From assembly GCA_051453625.1 (NCBI GenBank), contig JBOZIK010000001.1, positions 260,241,484-260,305,483 on the forward strand: DNA of 64,000 nucleotides, read 5' to 3'. Below the pieces are notes generated by a model. It was not told the origin of the DNA, searched no databases, and saw only the letters and a list, made by a program, of their open reading frames with translations. Each line of letters opens with the position of its first letter. Positions within the stretch are counted from its first letter, which is position 1. The translations under genes were made by a program, and so were the position numbers. Below are positions 24,125 through 37,439 of the stretch, one piece after another. The DNA comes from Welwitschia mirabilis (taxonomy: Eukaryota > Gnetophyta > Gnetopsida > Welwitschiales).

Positions 24125-24565
24125 GTGTAAATATAGCCTTTAACTAGTAATTTTCTAGTCCCTTAACAAATTTTGAGTGATGTGTAGTTATAAAGGATAC
24201 TAACTAATTCATAAACTCTTAAAGTACCACATTTACATTTAAAATTAAGAAGACAAATAAGCTTTAAAACTTTGATTAGCATTCATATACATTACATATA
24301 TTAAGAAATTTCATCTTCAATCATTTCAGTTTAAAATAAATAAAATTTTATATATTTAAAGGTCCCACTTCATTTGTAATTTTTTAATTTTTTCACTTTT
24401 TAAAAAAATTTTAAATAAATAAATGTGTGATTTATGCATAATTTAATTGAATTTTAGAAAATTTATGCTAAGGTCAATTCCTCACCACCAATCTAGACAC
24501 TCTACTTAATTTTTAAATTAACTTAGAAAGTTAAAAATATACATAGAAGGACATTTTCCCATGAG
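24125..24565. repeat. Long inverted repeat, right arm
   Basis: Inverted counterpart of 21730-22150; see that entry for the paired blocks. The arm starts directly after the end of direct repeat copy 2. Confidence 0.6.
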
Positions 24566-27500
24566 AGAAGAACATATATTTCTTAATATTTATATGATAC
24601 ATAAGAAAAATGATAAATTAAATAAATATGAAAACTAAAAAAGAGAAGAGTACATATCAAATAGAAGAAGACCTCCTATGAGAAGACTATCTATGCTCTC
24701 TAGAGATAAGGCTTCTTTAGAGCTTTTAAAACGTATGCATTACCTCTGTGTGGTTTCTTCTCATCCCACTTAAAAGTCTTTGGATTTTAAGTCAATTATT
24801 TTTTAGAAATATTTTAGTAAATTATCTTTATTATTTAAAGAAAGTAAGAGAAAGAATCCTTGGTATTTGCTTAAGTAAATATGTGGGTGATCCTTCTTTG
24901 TCTTATTATTCTTGATTCCTTAATGATCTAACTTATCCTTTTTATTTCCAATCTAGATGGTTATGCCTCTTAACTCTAGTTAGTTTTCCATCTATTATGT
25001 TATCTATTAATTTTTCATATCAACCCTTTATAGGAAAAGATTTACTATCATTTTCATAATAGATTAGGTCATCTACAAGAATAGAAAGAGTAATATTTTT
25101 AGAGTTCCATCCTTTTATGAGAAGATGAAATATAATCTCATGTATATTAAATCTCTTTTCATTTTAAATGATAGAAACAATATTAAGGAAAGGATAATAA
25201 GAATCTAAAACATGAGAGGATGGATACAAATTTCTATTAATAAATGTATTTAAAGGTAGTTGATTCTTAAATATAATAAATATAAATCTTTATCTAAATA
25301 AAATGGCTTGAAATTTGGATTAGGAGGATTTCATATTCTAGAAATAAAAAATAAATCACTCATAATGGTAATACTACTAAGGTTTGTATGAACATCCTGG
25401 TCTTATGCTTAAGGGAATGTGAAAATCCTAGTAAAATCCTAATGGTGTTCTTGCCCTTCTTTGTACTAAGATATGTATAATAATTTGGAGAAATAAATAT
25501 TTAATTTTTGAAAAATCTTGCTTATGATTTTTGCTCTTCTATTTTTCAATAACTATTATTAAAGCTTTAAAGAATATTTTTTGGACTATTTTTAACCATG
25601 TTTCCATTTTAGAGATTTTTGTAGACTCCTTAGAGTTTTTCAAGCCCTCTTTAACTAGGTTTTGACTTGTCATTCATCTTGTTCTATGCTTTCTCTATCA
25701 TGCTCTTACATTTGATTACCACTGACACTTTCTTCTATTCTATGAAACCTTACTTTCATCATGTTTGCTTTGCAATCTATGAGTGGTCTTCCTACCATTT
25801 ATTTCTACTATACTAGATCTTATTTGAGATAAAAATAAAAGTATTTTATCAATAGAATTAAACAAAACATAAACTTAATATTTTATTCTTAGTTCCTCAT
25901 GTAAATTCTCCTGATGTTTTCCATCTTGCTTCTAATTAGCCTCATTTTTTCTCTATTCTTCATTTCCTTCTTTCTCATTATTTCTTTTGCCATCACTATG
26001 CTTATGGTAACCTTTCTATGATATCCTGTTTGTGATGTGTCACCTTCTTTACAATGCCTACCAACTTATCATGATAATGTAATTGTTGCTTGCTTAATTT
26101 CACTACGTGTTCCTTCTCATGTATGCATTTTTTGGGCAACCTACTTTAATACCACCTATACCATTTAGATTACTCCTTTTCCACTTGTAGCATTTCCTTA
26201 TTGTCTATCACCTTTATTGATAATTATTTAATATCACCTACTTTTTCTAACATCTAGTAGGCTCTTAATCTAGTAATAAAGATGTTTTATTTTTAATCTA
26301 TAGATCATAGGCCTGATTCTAGCTACTAATAAACATCTTTAAAACTTTTGTGTAAGTAATTTTATCTACGGATGCACACATGGATTATTTTTGAGTAATT
26401 TCTTATCCATTGCCTAGATTTATGCATATGTAATTTAGCTAACAATTGCATGACTTTTAGCTTTGTTTTGTACACATGCATAGTTTTGTACATTTATTTG
26501 TTTTTTGAGGGTTTTAAGCAAATTTTTAAATTTTTTTGCATATTTTTTTAAATTTATATGCCATAACACTCACTTTTTATTGTTAAATCAGCTTGAAATG
26601 TTAAGAAAGATCCACTAATTTGATTTTTGAACTCTTCTTCTTAGTTTTTTAACCTCTGTTTTCTTTATTTTTGAGTTTTTTTCGTAAGGTTTTTGGCTTT
26701 TTTTCCCTACTTTTATAAGCTAAGATCTCTCTCATTAAATTACGTAGGATGTGGAGTAAAATCCCTTGATTTGATTTTTTTCATTTGTCTTGAACATATT
26801 TTTGTATTTTGGATAGATTAATCTAAGTTAGATGATGAATAAGATCTACTTAGGTTAACTATATCATAATTACTACTTCTTTTTTATGTTTTTTTGATAT
26901 TTTTCTTTCTCTTTTTATACTTCATAATTTTATTAAGCCTACTTAAGTTAAGTAACAAAAAGGAAAATTATCTTTTACCTCTTAAGTACTTAATGTTTTT
27001 TATTAATGATAAGTATTCATTGGTAGTGGGCACGAGAGCCTTAAATTGATAGATTTCTATGTTGGGCTTTATGCTCTTCTCTAAAGCTTATTATATAGTA
27101 TTTACTATCGTAACATGAAGTTTAAGTCATACAAATAACTCTGTCTCTCTTAAGCAAAAACATCCCAGGTGCCCTAATGTCTAAATTCCTACATACACCT
27201 TGGTAATTGAGGGTACATTAGATGAAGACCAGAGGCATATTAGTAAGGTGTACTTAGATTTTAGCACCAAGGGATACAGGTTTAATAATTTTTAAAATTA
27301 ACTAATTTTAAGGTATAAGTAGGTTACTCACATTGCATAGTATTCTTTCTTAATAGAGGTATATATTTGAGGTAACTAATACTGACCAATAACTTGAAAA
27401 CCCCACTAAAATGATTTACATTTTAGTAGTTTTACTCCCTTTAGAGACAAGGGTATCACCACTAGAGATGACATGAACACTATCTTAATTTGGAAGTAGA

Positions 27501-28067
27501 CTTTAAAAGTGATTAATTTTAGCATTTTCATCATCTAATACTTAATTTAAATCCTCTCCATTAAAATCTACCTCACTTACATTAAGAAATTTTGAATAAT
27601 CTTTATTTTTATTTCTCATGTGCATAGATTTTCTTTCATTAAGATGTTATCTTGTAGTTCTTACATTTTATGATTTGGATAAATTACTTGATTTGTAGTC
27701 TTAATTTCCTTTCATTTAATTATACCTCTTCATTGTGATATTTTGTCTTTTTTCTTTAGTTGTGTTATGACTTTGATAGATCACTTAAAATTATATATGA
27801 AGAGTAATATTCCCTTTCTTGTAACTATACCATCACTTAGTCCTCTCTTTCTTATATCGTTTTCTTTTGTTTGACAAGATTTCTTTGTTTGATAAATAGA
27901 TTTCTTTTAGTTGTGAATGTAAGCAAGATCCCTTATATTCTTGACTTTACCTCATAGCTTTTCAACTCTTCTCTAGTACTCATTCTTTTTCCATAAAGGC
28001 ATCATCTTTCAAGGGTAATTTTAAGTGATTCTTAGAGTCATTTACACCCATATTCACCATTGGGATC
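24566..28067. other. AT-rich stretch without confident genes
   Basis: I find no protein family, RNA gene or clear repeat partner here. The part at about 27000-27500 has visibly higher G+C than its surroundings and could be a less decayed insertion, but it shows no open frame or terminal repeats that I can pair. Weak minus-strand reading near 25050-25150 (VDDLIYYE-like) hints at a polymerase relic but is too short to call. Confidence 0.4.
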
Positions 28068-29470
28068 ATGGCTAATATCAAAGTTACTCTTTAAGATGAT
28101 CAATCATGGAAGGTTTGGCATGCGAATTTTATGTCAACGATGCATATTTATAGTTATCAGAAGGATTTTCTGATACATTCTCAGATGCCTATTTATGATC
28201 AATCTATAAAAGCTACTTGAAAAGATATTAATAAAAAATTGATATAGATTATGCAAAAGTGTCTTACTTATAAATAGAAGAAGTTTGTTTATTAGACTAA
28301 AACAAGCTACACGTACTTTTATACCTTATGGAACACATTCCACTTCAAAAATGATCTGGAGCTTCTCCATCTCATAACTAATATGAATAATTTTTTATTA
28401 TGAGAGAGTTAATATGAAACAAGTAATTATGCAAATGCATGACATTAAGGTAAATAGTACTAGATATTAATTCACAAAAATAAGTTTCCATTTACTATGT
28501 AAACTTGATCCACTATTGTATAGAAGAATTCTATTTGTGTAATTATATTATGTCAGTACACGATAGTAAGTAATTGAATCATATGGATTTTGATATGCTT
28601 GATCAAAGTCTCATTCACATTAAATCTTAGTTTGAATTCATCATATCTTCTTCTTCAAATGTCATGTATAATGTTTCTTATTCTTATGGTCCTCCTTATC
28701 AAAGTAAAAATTCTACCAACAAATCCTATCTATAAAATGATTCACATCATGATAAGGCTAAGGTTCCATATAAATAGAAAACAAAAAGTCCAATTAAACT
28801 CAATAAAATAATAACCTAGTTTAGAATATGACCACTTCTAAGAAGAAAAAAATATTAGTACTAAGGATTTGAAAAATAATATCACACTTCAAAATTCTAC
28901 AGGAGTTCTTGAGATCAAATAAAGTTTACATTAACAGAAAATGTAGTTACTAAAGAATATGGTTCCCTTAAAGTACTAAAATTTTTAAATTGAATGCAAC
29001 CTTTAAACACTTTAATGTTATAAGTATGATCAAGCACATATCTCATGACAAGACATGAATTCTTAACATAGGTAAAACTCATTATAAAACTTATTAATGT
29101 AATTATTTTAATGACTTCATCAAAGAACTAACTCGTGTTATTTGGTAAACTATTCTAAACTTGACATCGCTCTCTTCATTGACTATTTATCATGTTTTGT
29201 ATGTTTATTTTTAAGGTTACATATTCTATCACTTTCAACTTTGTTGCAAGAAGATTACTCTATTTCTATGATGAACTACTTAGAGGATATTTATGATAGC
29301 AAGTAGTAGTCTCTCATGAAATTCTACATGGATGGAATAATCATTCTTTTTCATAGTTATGTCAAAATATAAGAGATCACTTATTCAATTTTCAAAGATA
29401 ATATTTCTTCCTTGCTACCATGGCATGCTTAACTATGACATCCTACTATTTGTATAATGAATGTAACATA
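28068..29470 (+). pseudogene. Ty1/copia gag to pre-integrase relic
   Basis: From the ATG at 28068 the frame reads DDQSWKVWHANFM after a short lead, then the positions expected of a copia-type Gag N-terminus, and SKCL-like (KCLTYK) near 28255-28275. Further on, 29165-29290 reads SLTIYHVLYV and QLCCKKITLFL. This resembles the LSNVLHVP...SVSQLC segment before the copia integrase. At 29424-29453 WHA-L-HPTI matches the WH-RLGHP pre-integrase motif. Integrase core and RT do not follow. I read this as a truncated, heavily stopped copia fragment. Order and spacing support it, but each motif alone is weak. Confidence 0.5.
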
Positions 29471-32400
29471 TGAGAATGCCCACTAGTTTCTGATGTTTAT
29501 TTTAGGGTGTTTTCCTTAGTGTAAATTCTATATTATAGATAAAGTAACTCAACAGCAGGTCTTACCCAGTACATAGAATGCTAATCAAAATCTTTTACTT
29601 ATTAATATTAATATATGTAAACCTATGTTAGCTTCAACTCTTCATGAATTTTATTATTTTATATCTTTAATTAATAACTATTATTAAATGACTTGGATAT
29701 ATTTCATGAAATCCAAATAATATACTTTAGATTTTTTTAATAAGTTTAAAATTAAAATAAAAAAATAAGTTGACTATGAAATAAAAATTTTCACTCAAAT
29801 AATTATGGTAAGTACACATGCACTGAGTTTGAAGATTTTTTTTGTTCCAAAGAAATTTAACATTTATAGCCCTACTTAGGGATACCCTAATAAAATAGAA
29901 TTGTTAAGTGATATAATCATGCTATTTTAGATATGGAATGTTCCATGATGTATTTTAGTAATTTTAAGATTTGTATTTGGGGTAAAGTAGTGAATACAAT
30001 AATACATTTTAAGAATTATCTTCATTAATATACAGAAAAAGGTGTTTCTATAATCTAAAATTGATATGCATATAAGATGAAGTTAAACCATTTTCATGTT
30101 TTTGGTTGTAAGTGCTATGTGAGGATCATTGAACTTACAAGGGAGAAATGAATGAGTTGGACTAAATAAAATTTTAACAAATAGGCAAATAAATTTTTAC
30201 AAAGAAGATCTTATGGATTTACATAGTTTCACAATCTAGATACATCTACATATAGAGGATAGCTTTTCTTCATACCTCTAGATATCCTTAATCAAAAAAA
30301 TAGTGGTTTTGGATCACCACCAATCTTACAACTAAATTTAGATACTCCTCTTAAGATAACACTCTCTTCTTCTTATGGATTACAATAAATCTATATGCAA
30401 TAGTGCTCTTAAGCACATAACTAATCATAAAAGCATAGCCCTATAAGGGTTTTATTATACCTTGGAATCCCAAAGCAAAGGATCTTAGAAATGATGTATA
30501 AAATCTTGTGAACTAGAAAAATAGAAGATTTAGTAATTAAATAGCCCTATAATAAAGTATCAAAGCTATCAAAAAAAGAATAAACAATCCTACAATAATG
30601 TCATAATGATAGTTACTTAAGTTCTCCATGATTTAGTCATCAATTAATATCAAATTTCAAAGTTGCAATTGTGGAAGCACTAGATATGATATAATGTATT
30701 TATTAATAAAGCATTTTTCATTAAACCTAATAGGTTTTATCTTGTATAGTTCTTATTATTTATGTGAGTAAATCTTCCATCTCCAATCTTTGTGCCTTTT
30801 ATACTTGTGAGGTGTTCTTGACCAATTCCACAATGATATAAACATTAAAATTATTTTGAACATAATGTAATAGCTATAAATTACTAGATTTAGTTATTTA
30901 ATGTCTATTATATTTTGCATTAATTTTTGGGGATAAACATCTTTATTATGATAGATGTCTCTAAGAGGAAAATGTCTTTAACCTAAAAGACATGTCAGTT
31001 AACTTTTATAGATTTTGATAACCTTTAAGTTATTGTATTTTTTAATTCTTAAATATCAAGAATTTATTATATATATATTGTCTAAATTTCTAGAAGATAA
31101 ATGATTAATCTTTATTATCCTATCAGTATAACTATTTTTTTAGATAATTCAACTCAACATAGATCTTTCTATTATTTCACACATCTTTCATCAGTTTATT
31201 TAATATAGATGTCTTAATTAATATAGACATATATTACTTATATCAGCTTCAAGTTTACTCTAAACATCTTTCTCCATATAGACATATTTGTCCTATATGT
31301 TTTCAAACTTATAGATATCAATAGTCAACTTTGTTCAACCTTCATAAATTTTGGGCTAATCCTTTTGTGATTTTGAGTTTTGTTTACATAACCTTTTNNN
31401 NNNNNNNNNNNNNNNNNNNNNNNNNNNNNNNNNNNNNNNNNNNNNNNNNNNNNNNNNNNNNNNNNNNNNNNNNNNNNNNNNNNNNNNNNNNNNNNNNNNN
31501 NNNNNNNNNNNNNNNNNNNNNNNNNNNNNNNNNNNNNNNNNNNNNNNNNNNNNNNNNNNNNNNNNNNNNNNNNNNNNNNNNNNNNNNNNNNNNNNNNNNN
31601 NNNNNNNNNNNNNNNNNNNNNNNNNNNNNNNNNNNNNNNNNNNNNNNNNNNNNNNNNNNNNNNNNNNNNNNNNNNNNNNNNNNNNNNNNNNNNNNNNNNN
31701 NNNNNNNNNNNNNNNNNNNNNNNNNNNNNNNNNNNNNNNNNNNNNNNNNNNNNNNNNNNNNNNNNNNNNNNNNNNNNNNNNNNNNNNNNNNNNNNNNNNN
31801 NNNNNNNNNNNNNNNNNNNNNNNNNNNNNNNNNNNNNNNNNNNNNNNNNNNNNNNNNNNNNNNNNNNNNNNNNNNNNNNNNNNNNNNNNNNNNNNNNNNN
31901 NNNNNNNNNNNNNNNNNNNNNNNNNNNNNNNNNNNNNNNNNNNNNNNNNNNNNNNNNNNNNNNNNNNNNNNNNNNNNNNNNNNNNNNNNNNNNNNNNNNN
32001 NNNNNNNNNNNNNNNNNNNNNNNNNNNNNNNNNNNNNNNNNNNNNNNNNNNNNNNNNNNNNNNNNNNNGAGACATTTTTAATGCTTTTTCTACACATTCT
32101 TCACATGTATTTGACACATAGAGGTATTAAAACTAGGATTTTACCAATAATATCCTTCTTTTGATGATGTCCAAAACTTGGAAAATCTTATTAATGCAAG
32201 TAATTATAATTTTACTTGAGATAGCACAAAATAAAATTAAATCATAATTGTATTATTAACTAAAAAAATGAGTACTCATGTTTAATTAATACATGAGTCT
32301 ATTAAAAATTTCAATAAATGTTAATGCAGAAAGCTCATTTAATAGTTACATAAGATAGTAAAATTAATGTCAATGCTAATACTAGATCATGGTATGCATG

Positions 32401-33006
32401 ACAAAATGTACCAAAAATACGCCTCAATAAAAAGTAAGAGTATATCAAGCAAAAAAGAACTAATAGAAAATAAAAAACATTAAGTCATATGTGCCAAAAC
32501 CCATAAGTAAGAATCAACCATGATAACACTCATAAGAAATTCCAACCACATATCTCAATTCCATATCCACCAAACTCACACAGGATGTTCAAACTAAGTT
32601 TTCATATCTTCTTCTTATTTTTAAATAACATAAAAAGAGCTAATCACTAAGAGTGAAGCTGCTAGTATAGTGAGTTTCATTCCTAATGTCTTCATTTTTA
32701 TCATCACTATTCTGAGTGGTGATAACTTGGATGGTATATGATGAGGATGATAAAGGTTGAGGTGTATTTCATTTTTATGCCTATTGTTATGATGTCTTAT
32801 CATAACCTTAAAAGACCTATCTTTTCATATGAATATATATCTAAGAATTAATGAAAGTGCTAAAGAAATTCACTATGGTAATGTTAGTAAAATTAGGTAT
32901 AGATGATGGAGTAACGCTAAGTAGTTGTGCATGAATGGGAAGGGATAGTAATGGAGGAGATGAAGATATATAAGGTGATAAAGGTATGCAAAATAGTAAA
33001 GTCATT
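29471..33006. other. Unassigned repeat-like AT-rich region with LTR-like words
   Basis: No coding sequence is recognised. At 30940-31290 the words AGATGTCT, AGACATGT, AGACATAT and ACATCTTT recur, as in the copia LTR-like segment at 52850-53290. Just right of the gap, GATGATGTCCAAAACTTGG (32161-32180) resembles sequence often found beside SIRE-type polypurine tracts. A SIRE-type LTR remnant is likely, split by the gap. A 60-codon minus-strand frame at 32621-32803 has no family resemblance. Confidence 0.4.
31398..32068. other. Assembly gap, 671 N
   Basis: Undetermined bases. Open frames that appear to cross this stretch are artefacts of the N run. Confidence 1.
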
Positions 33007-34272
33007 TGTTATACTACTAACACGTATGTATTTGATAGGGTATTTTAAATAGTTTCGCAGGATATTAAACATGTTTATGGTGAATTTCTATAATAATGAA
33101 GATCTAATATAAATGATACAAAAACATGCAATATTCATTACATTTTACAACATTTGAAGTATTTTACAATATTTTCTGTTTGAATTAAAATTCATACAAA
33201 TGTTGAGAGTAATGTGATACATGAAGGACTATTAAAAATCCTATCATCCACCTCATTATCCAAACAACTATACAGAGGATAGAATATTTAAGTAGAGAAG
33301 GATGCTAACTAGAATTAATCTGGTAGCTAATGTGGAATTTTTATGAGGTAGCATCATGTCCTATATGATCTGGATGACTAGTAGGATGATACCTACAATA
33401 GACGCTTCATCAAACTTCACTTAACTTTAGCCATTTGTTTCTCAATTTTTTTTGCAGTTATTAGGGTTGTGTCCATGCCTATTAGTCTTATCTATTTGTA
33501 AATCTCTATTTATTAATAAATATCAACTCCATCCTTGACTTCTACTTGTCTTTATTTGCATAAAAAATTCTGGTGATAGAAGATCGAAGGGTCAAAGATT
33601 CATTCTTGTTATTACAGAGAGATGTTTTCCTTAGTGTTGGGGTGTGTATTATCCATTTAGGTGCTGCTACTATGTAATATGGATGTTGGTTCAATTTTAA
33701 TTTAAAACTGTTTTCTATTTTCTTATCTTTATTTTATGCATGTCCATATAATTTATGTTGCTTCTAATTCTTTAATAGCTTATTGACTGATATAAATTAT
33801 AAGAGTAACCTTTGTTAAGATTAAGTATTGTTAGTTTAGGTGCATGATATTTTCTTTCTTAGATTAACTTTGCAAAGTTTTCATATTCTATTCAATGTGC
33901 CTAATAACTTAGGTTGATCTTGATCTAATGACAACATTTCTTGATTAATCTAGGTTATACAAGTTCGATCTCTGTGATAAGTTGATCTAGTAATCAGACA
34001 ACAATTGCACTTAGTTTGAATTTGCATTTTATTTACATAAGTGTCTTTGCACTATTATTTGTACATTGTATTTTATTTCTACTTTAAAGATATAAGTGTT
34101 TTATTTCTTAAAATCAGTTCTCTTTCTTCTTACCTACACCTTTAATAAGAATACAACATTTGAATCACTTTCATCTATATTAGTGTGTTATATTATGCAA
34201 AATCTATATTTATTTGTGAATGATAGGATCTTCTTAAGAGCATAATAATTTACACAAATACATACCACAACA
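33007..34272 (+). repeat. 5' LTR of element 1
   Basis: Starts TGTTATACTACTAAC and ends CCACAACA three bases before the primer site. It aligns with LTRs at 43302, 47871 and 50091. It contains a segment at about 33875-34035 that is present in the 50091 LTR but absent from the other two. Similarity to its 3' partner is roughly three quarters by eye, so the insertion is old. Confidence 0.85.
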
Positions 34273-34275
34273 TCT

Positions 34276-34293
34276 TGGCATCATTACCAGGGA
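34276..34293 (+). other. Primer-binding site of element 1 (tRNA-Asp)
   Basis: TGGCATCATTACCAGGGA matches TGGCGCCGTTGCCGGGGA, the complement of the plant tRNA-Asp 3' end, at 13 of 18 positions. All five differences are G-to-A or C-to-T. Confidence 0.85.
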
Positions 34294-34968
34294 ATACTGC
34301 TTGGAGTTTGAGGATTTTTATTACTTAAGTGAGTGAATTCCAATTTAGATATTTACCTACAACAACACTATATTTTTAATAGTAGTAGCATAGGTTTTTC
34401 TTTCTAAAGTTCTCATTTTTGCATTTTGAAATAAACACTCTATCATCTACTTCATTGTCCAGATGATACATGGTAACGATGGCTTATGTGCCTTTATTTT
34501 TTTTTATTTCTTAAAAATTAAGGTTTTCTATTATTCCCTCTATTATCTATATTACTCATGAGGATGATAGTCTATTTTTAGTATTTTCAGTGACTATTAT
34601 TTTGCACTTCTTTTTTTTTGCATTTTTCATTTTTTGTTTTTATTGTATGTTTTCTCATCCAGATATATCACTTAGATAACCATAGGGACAATGCATACTA
34701 AAACATAAACTAAGCATGTTGGGATATGGTAAATTCTAGCAAGAAAATAAAATATCAAAGATAGTAGCTATTCATAGAAGAAAACATCTAAGAAGATTTG
34801 ATCAGCTTCAAACTTAACCCAGGTATGCACACCACATGTACACAAAATATTTCTAAAATTTCATGAGAAGAAATTTCTACATATATTATTTAAAAATCTA
34901 ATTTTGCAAAAGAAAATTTTTTAGAAGATAGTTTAGAAGATAATTTAGAAGAAAATCATTTTATCAAG
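34294..34968 (+). other. Untranslated leader of element 1
   Basis: Non-coding leader between primer site and gag. It aligns with the leader of element 2 (44955-45904), for example at 34690-34760 against 45620-45700. It contains degenerate ATCATCC / GGATGAT words. Confidence 0.6.
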
Positions 34969-36470
34969 ATGTCTAATTCATCACAAAAATAAAAACAAGT
35001 CGATTCGCCTAATCTGCCTATTATTATTAAAACTACTATGACTATGTCCATAAGTCCTAATCTAATTTCACCCTTCGAGAGCTTATAGTAAATAAAAATA
35101 TGAAATCCAAGCCCCTTTTGATTTACCTCCTAGTGACAATGTCAAACTTAGGAATTCAAACACCTATCCCATTTTTAATGGAGAAAATGATGAAGCTTCT
35201 TTACAACATATTACTGACATCGAATAATTAGTACTTCTAGAAATGGTAAGAATACTTATATAGTAATTTTTTCCATCACTTTAAAAGGAAAAGCTAAACT
35301 ATGATTGAGAACTATTCTACATAAGAGTTTAAAAACAGGGAATTAAGTTTATAAAGCATTTATAAAAAGATTTATGAGCAAAAAAATCATAAAAAAGAGA
35401 AACAAAGAAGTAACTAACTTATAATAACAACCTCATAAAGATTATTCCTCCACCTATGAGTGATTTTTTAATACTTTACATTCTAATCCCATAGATGCTT
35501 TTTCTCAAGAAGAATTAGTATTCGAATTTTATAGTGGACTTAGTAGCTAAACAAAGTAACTTGTTGATTTTTTATGTGGAGGAAATTTAATAAATATTAC
35601 ATTAGATAATGCATGGAGAATGTTGGAAGAGTTAGTAGAAGTAAGTCAAACATGGCCTAAACCCTCATCTAAAGAAAATTGTATAGTAGGCCAAATTATA
35701 AAAAATCTTAAAGAGATTAATTAAAAGAAGGAGGAAGTACAACTTTAGAGAAATATACACAAATAATATTAGATGCTAAGGTGACAACAAAAAAGAGTAT
35801 GTTGTAGTTCTAACTTGTGATTTATGCAAAGATAACTGCCATGTAACAAAAGATTATCTTTCACTACCAACCTCTAAAGGAAATATTTATGAAGAGGTAT
35901 GCACTCTTAATCAAAGGTCTTCAAATTTTGAGAATCAAAATCAAAACCAAAATAAAAATCAAAATCAAGAAATTTTCAACCTAGTATGAATGGGCAACCA
36001 AATAATCCTAATTTCCAACCATTTAGAAAAATATTTGAGAATGCAAATTTTTAACCAAACAACTTTAATAATCAAGCAAGCACATCAAACTCATAAAATC
36101 AAAATGATCCTCTTAGGAATTCTATTAATGACTTGAGAAAATCTCAAGACAAAAATCTTATTAGTATTTTACAACAAACAATGCTTGCTAATCAAAGGCC
36201 ACAAGAGTTACTTGCAACACAACCTTTACCAAATCTTAATGAAGTTAAAAAAGATTGTAAAGTTGTGATAAGAAGTGGGAATGATACAACACCTCTTACC
36301 CAAGAGGCTTTAACATCTCAAAACGATAAGAATTATGAGAAAGAAGAGGATATTAAAATTTTAGAAAATCATTCTCTCCCTTCTTCTTTAAATGATAAAA
36401 TAAAAAATTCTTCTTAAGAAAGGTAAGAAACCCATACCTCTTAGCTTCATAGATTAAACATTAATCCAAC
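34969..36470 (+). pseudogene. gag: Gag of element 1 (decayed)
   Basis: Structural protein that would form the particle and bind RNA. The ATG at 34969 is chosen because it aligns with the start of the better kept gag at 45905. Shared blocks are PFDLP-type residues near 35115, FSQEELVFEF..GL near 35500-35545, and LELVEVSQTWPK-like residues near 35620-35665. The nucleic-acid-binding knuckle at 35816-35857 reads CDLCKDNCHVTKDY, a C-X2-C-X4-H-X4-C knuckle whose last Cys has become Tyr. A Q/N-rich stretch follows (about 35920-36080). The open part 36133-36417 is the Gag C-terminal tail. Many in-frame stops prevent translation. Confidence 0.8.
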
Positions 36471-36599
36471 ATTTGATAAACATCTTAAAGTCTTAATGCA
36501 AGATGTAACCATAAATTTACCATTTTAAAGACTTTTACAAGAGAATCCTAAATATCCTAAGTTATGGAAAGATCTAATTAGGAGAAAATAAAAGCGAAC

Positions 36600-37260
36600 T
36601 ATGCCTAGTAAAGTCTTTTTGGCCTAATCCATAAGTAACTTAGTCTTACAGAATGTCCAAAGTTTAAGGATCCAAGGGTAATCAATGTTAGTGTTACTTT
36701 AGAAGGAAACAAAAGAATAAAGAAAGCCTTGATTGATATAGGAGCAAGTGTTAACATTATACCCTTATACATTTCTCAACAACTTTGATTAGAAAGTAGA
36801 ATTAAGCCTACAAGGATTTTCTTATAATTAGTAAACACATAAATAAAGAAATCGTTAGGTGTGATAAAAACTTAGTGATTCAAACAAAAGAAGCATGCTA
36901 CCCTATAGATGTCATTATGATTAAAGTTAAACATAACAAAGGTTATCCATTACTTTTAGGTAAATCTTTTTGTGCAATAGTCTATTACATTATTAATAAT
37001 TGAATGGAAATGATGGAATGCTATTTGGTGAATAAAAAGTTTACAATAAGAGTATTTTATGATGCTAAAAAAGAATTAGGTGATGAATTGAATATTGAAG
37101 AAGAGATTAAACCTAGTTTATTTCTACAACATTATCCACTTGAAGAAAAATGGTCAATTCTTCATAAGCTAAATTTGTTTGATGATCCATTTGAAATAAA
37201 CAATTTGAAAGCTTTTAATAATGATCAACTTGATTTTTAGTAATTAGAAATTGACTAGTT
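36600..37260 (+). pseudogene. pol: Aspartic protease of element 1 (decayed)
   Basis: Retroviral-type aspartic protease that would cleave the Gag-Pol polyprotein. The active site KALIDIGASVNIIPL is well kept, with Asp-Ile-Gly-Ala-Ser at 36735-36749. The second conserved part, PLLLGKSF (near 36952-36975), corresponds to the ILGRPF motif near the protease C-terminus. The open stretch 37004-37240 is the linker towards RT and contains an acidic tract. Stops between these parts (for example TGA at 36787) break the frame. Confidence 0.85.
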
Positions 37261-37439
37261 TGATTAAGAGAGAAGAAAAACTAAAATTGTTAACTTTGTA
37301 GAAGTTTAAGATCTAAGTAATCTTAGATTTCTTATTTTGAGGGTGGTTGTCCACTATTGTTATCTAGACAAAAGTTTATATGATAGTCAATTTTTATGAA
37401 AAATTAATAGAAAATAAAAATTTAAATTTAAATCTGAAA

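Noticed and set aside
31331-32164. Open frames of 237-277 codons across 31331-32164
   Set aside because: They consist almost wholly of N from the assembly gap.
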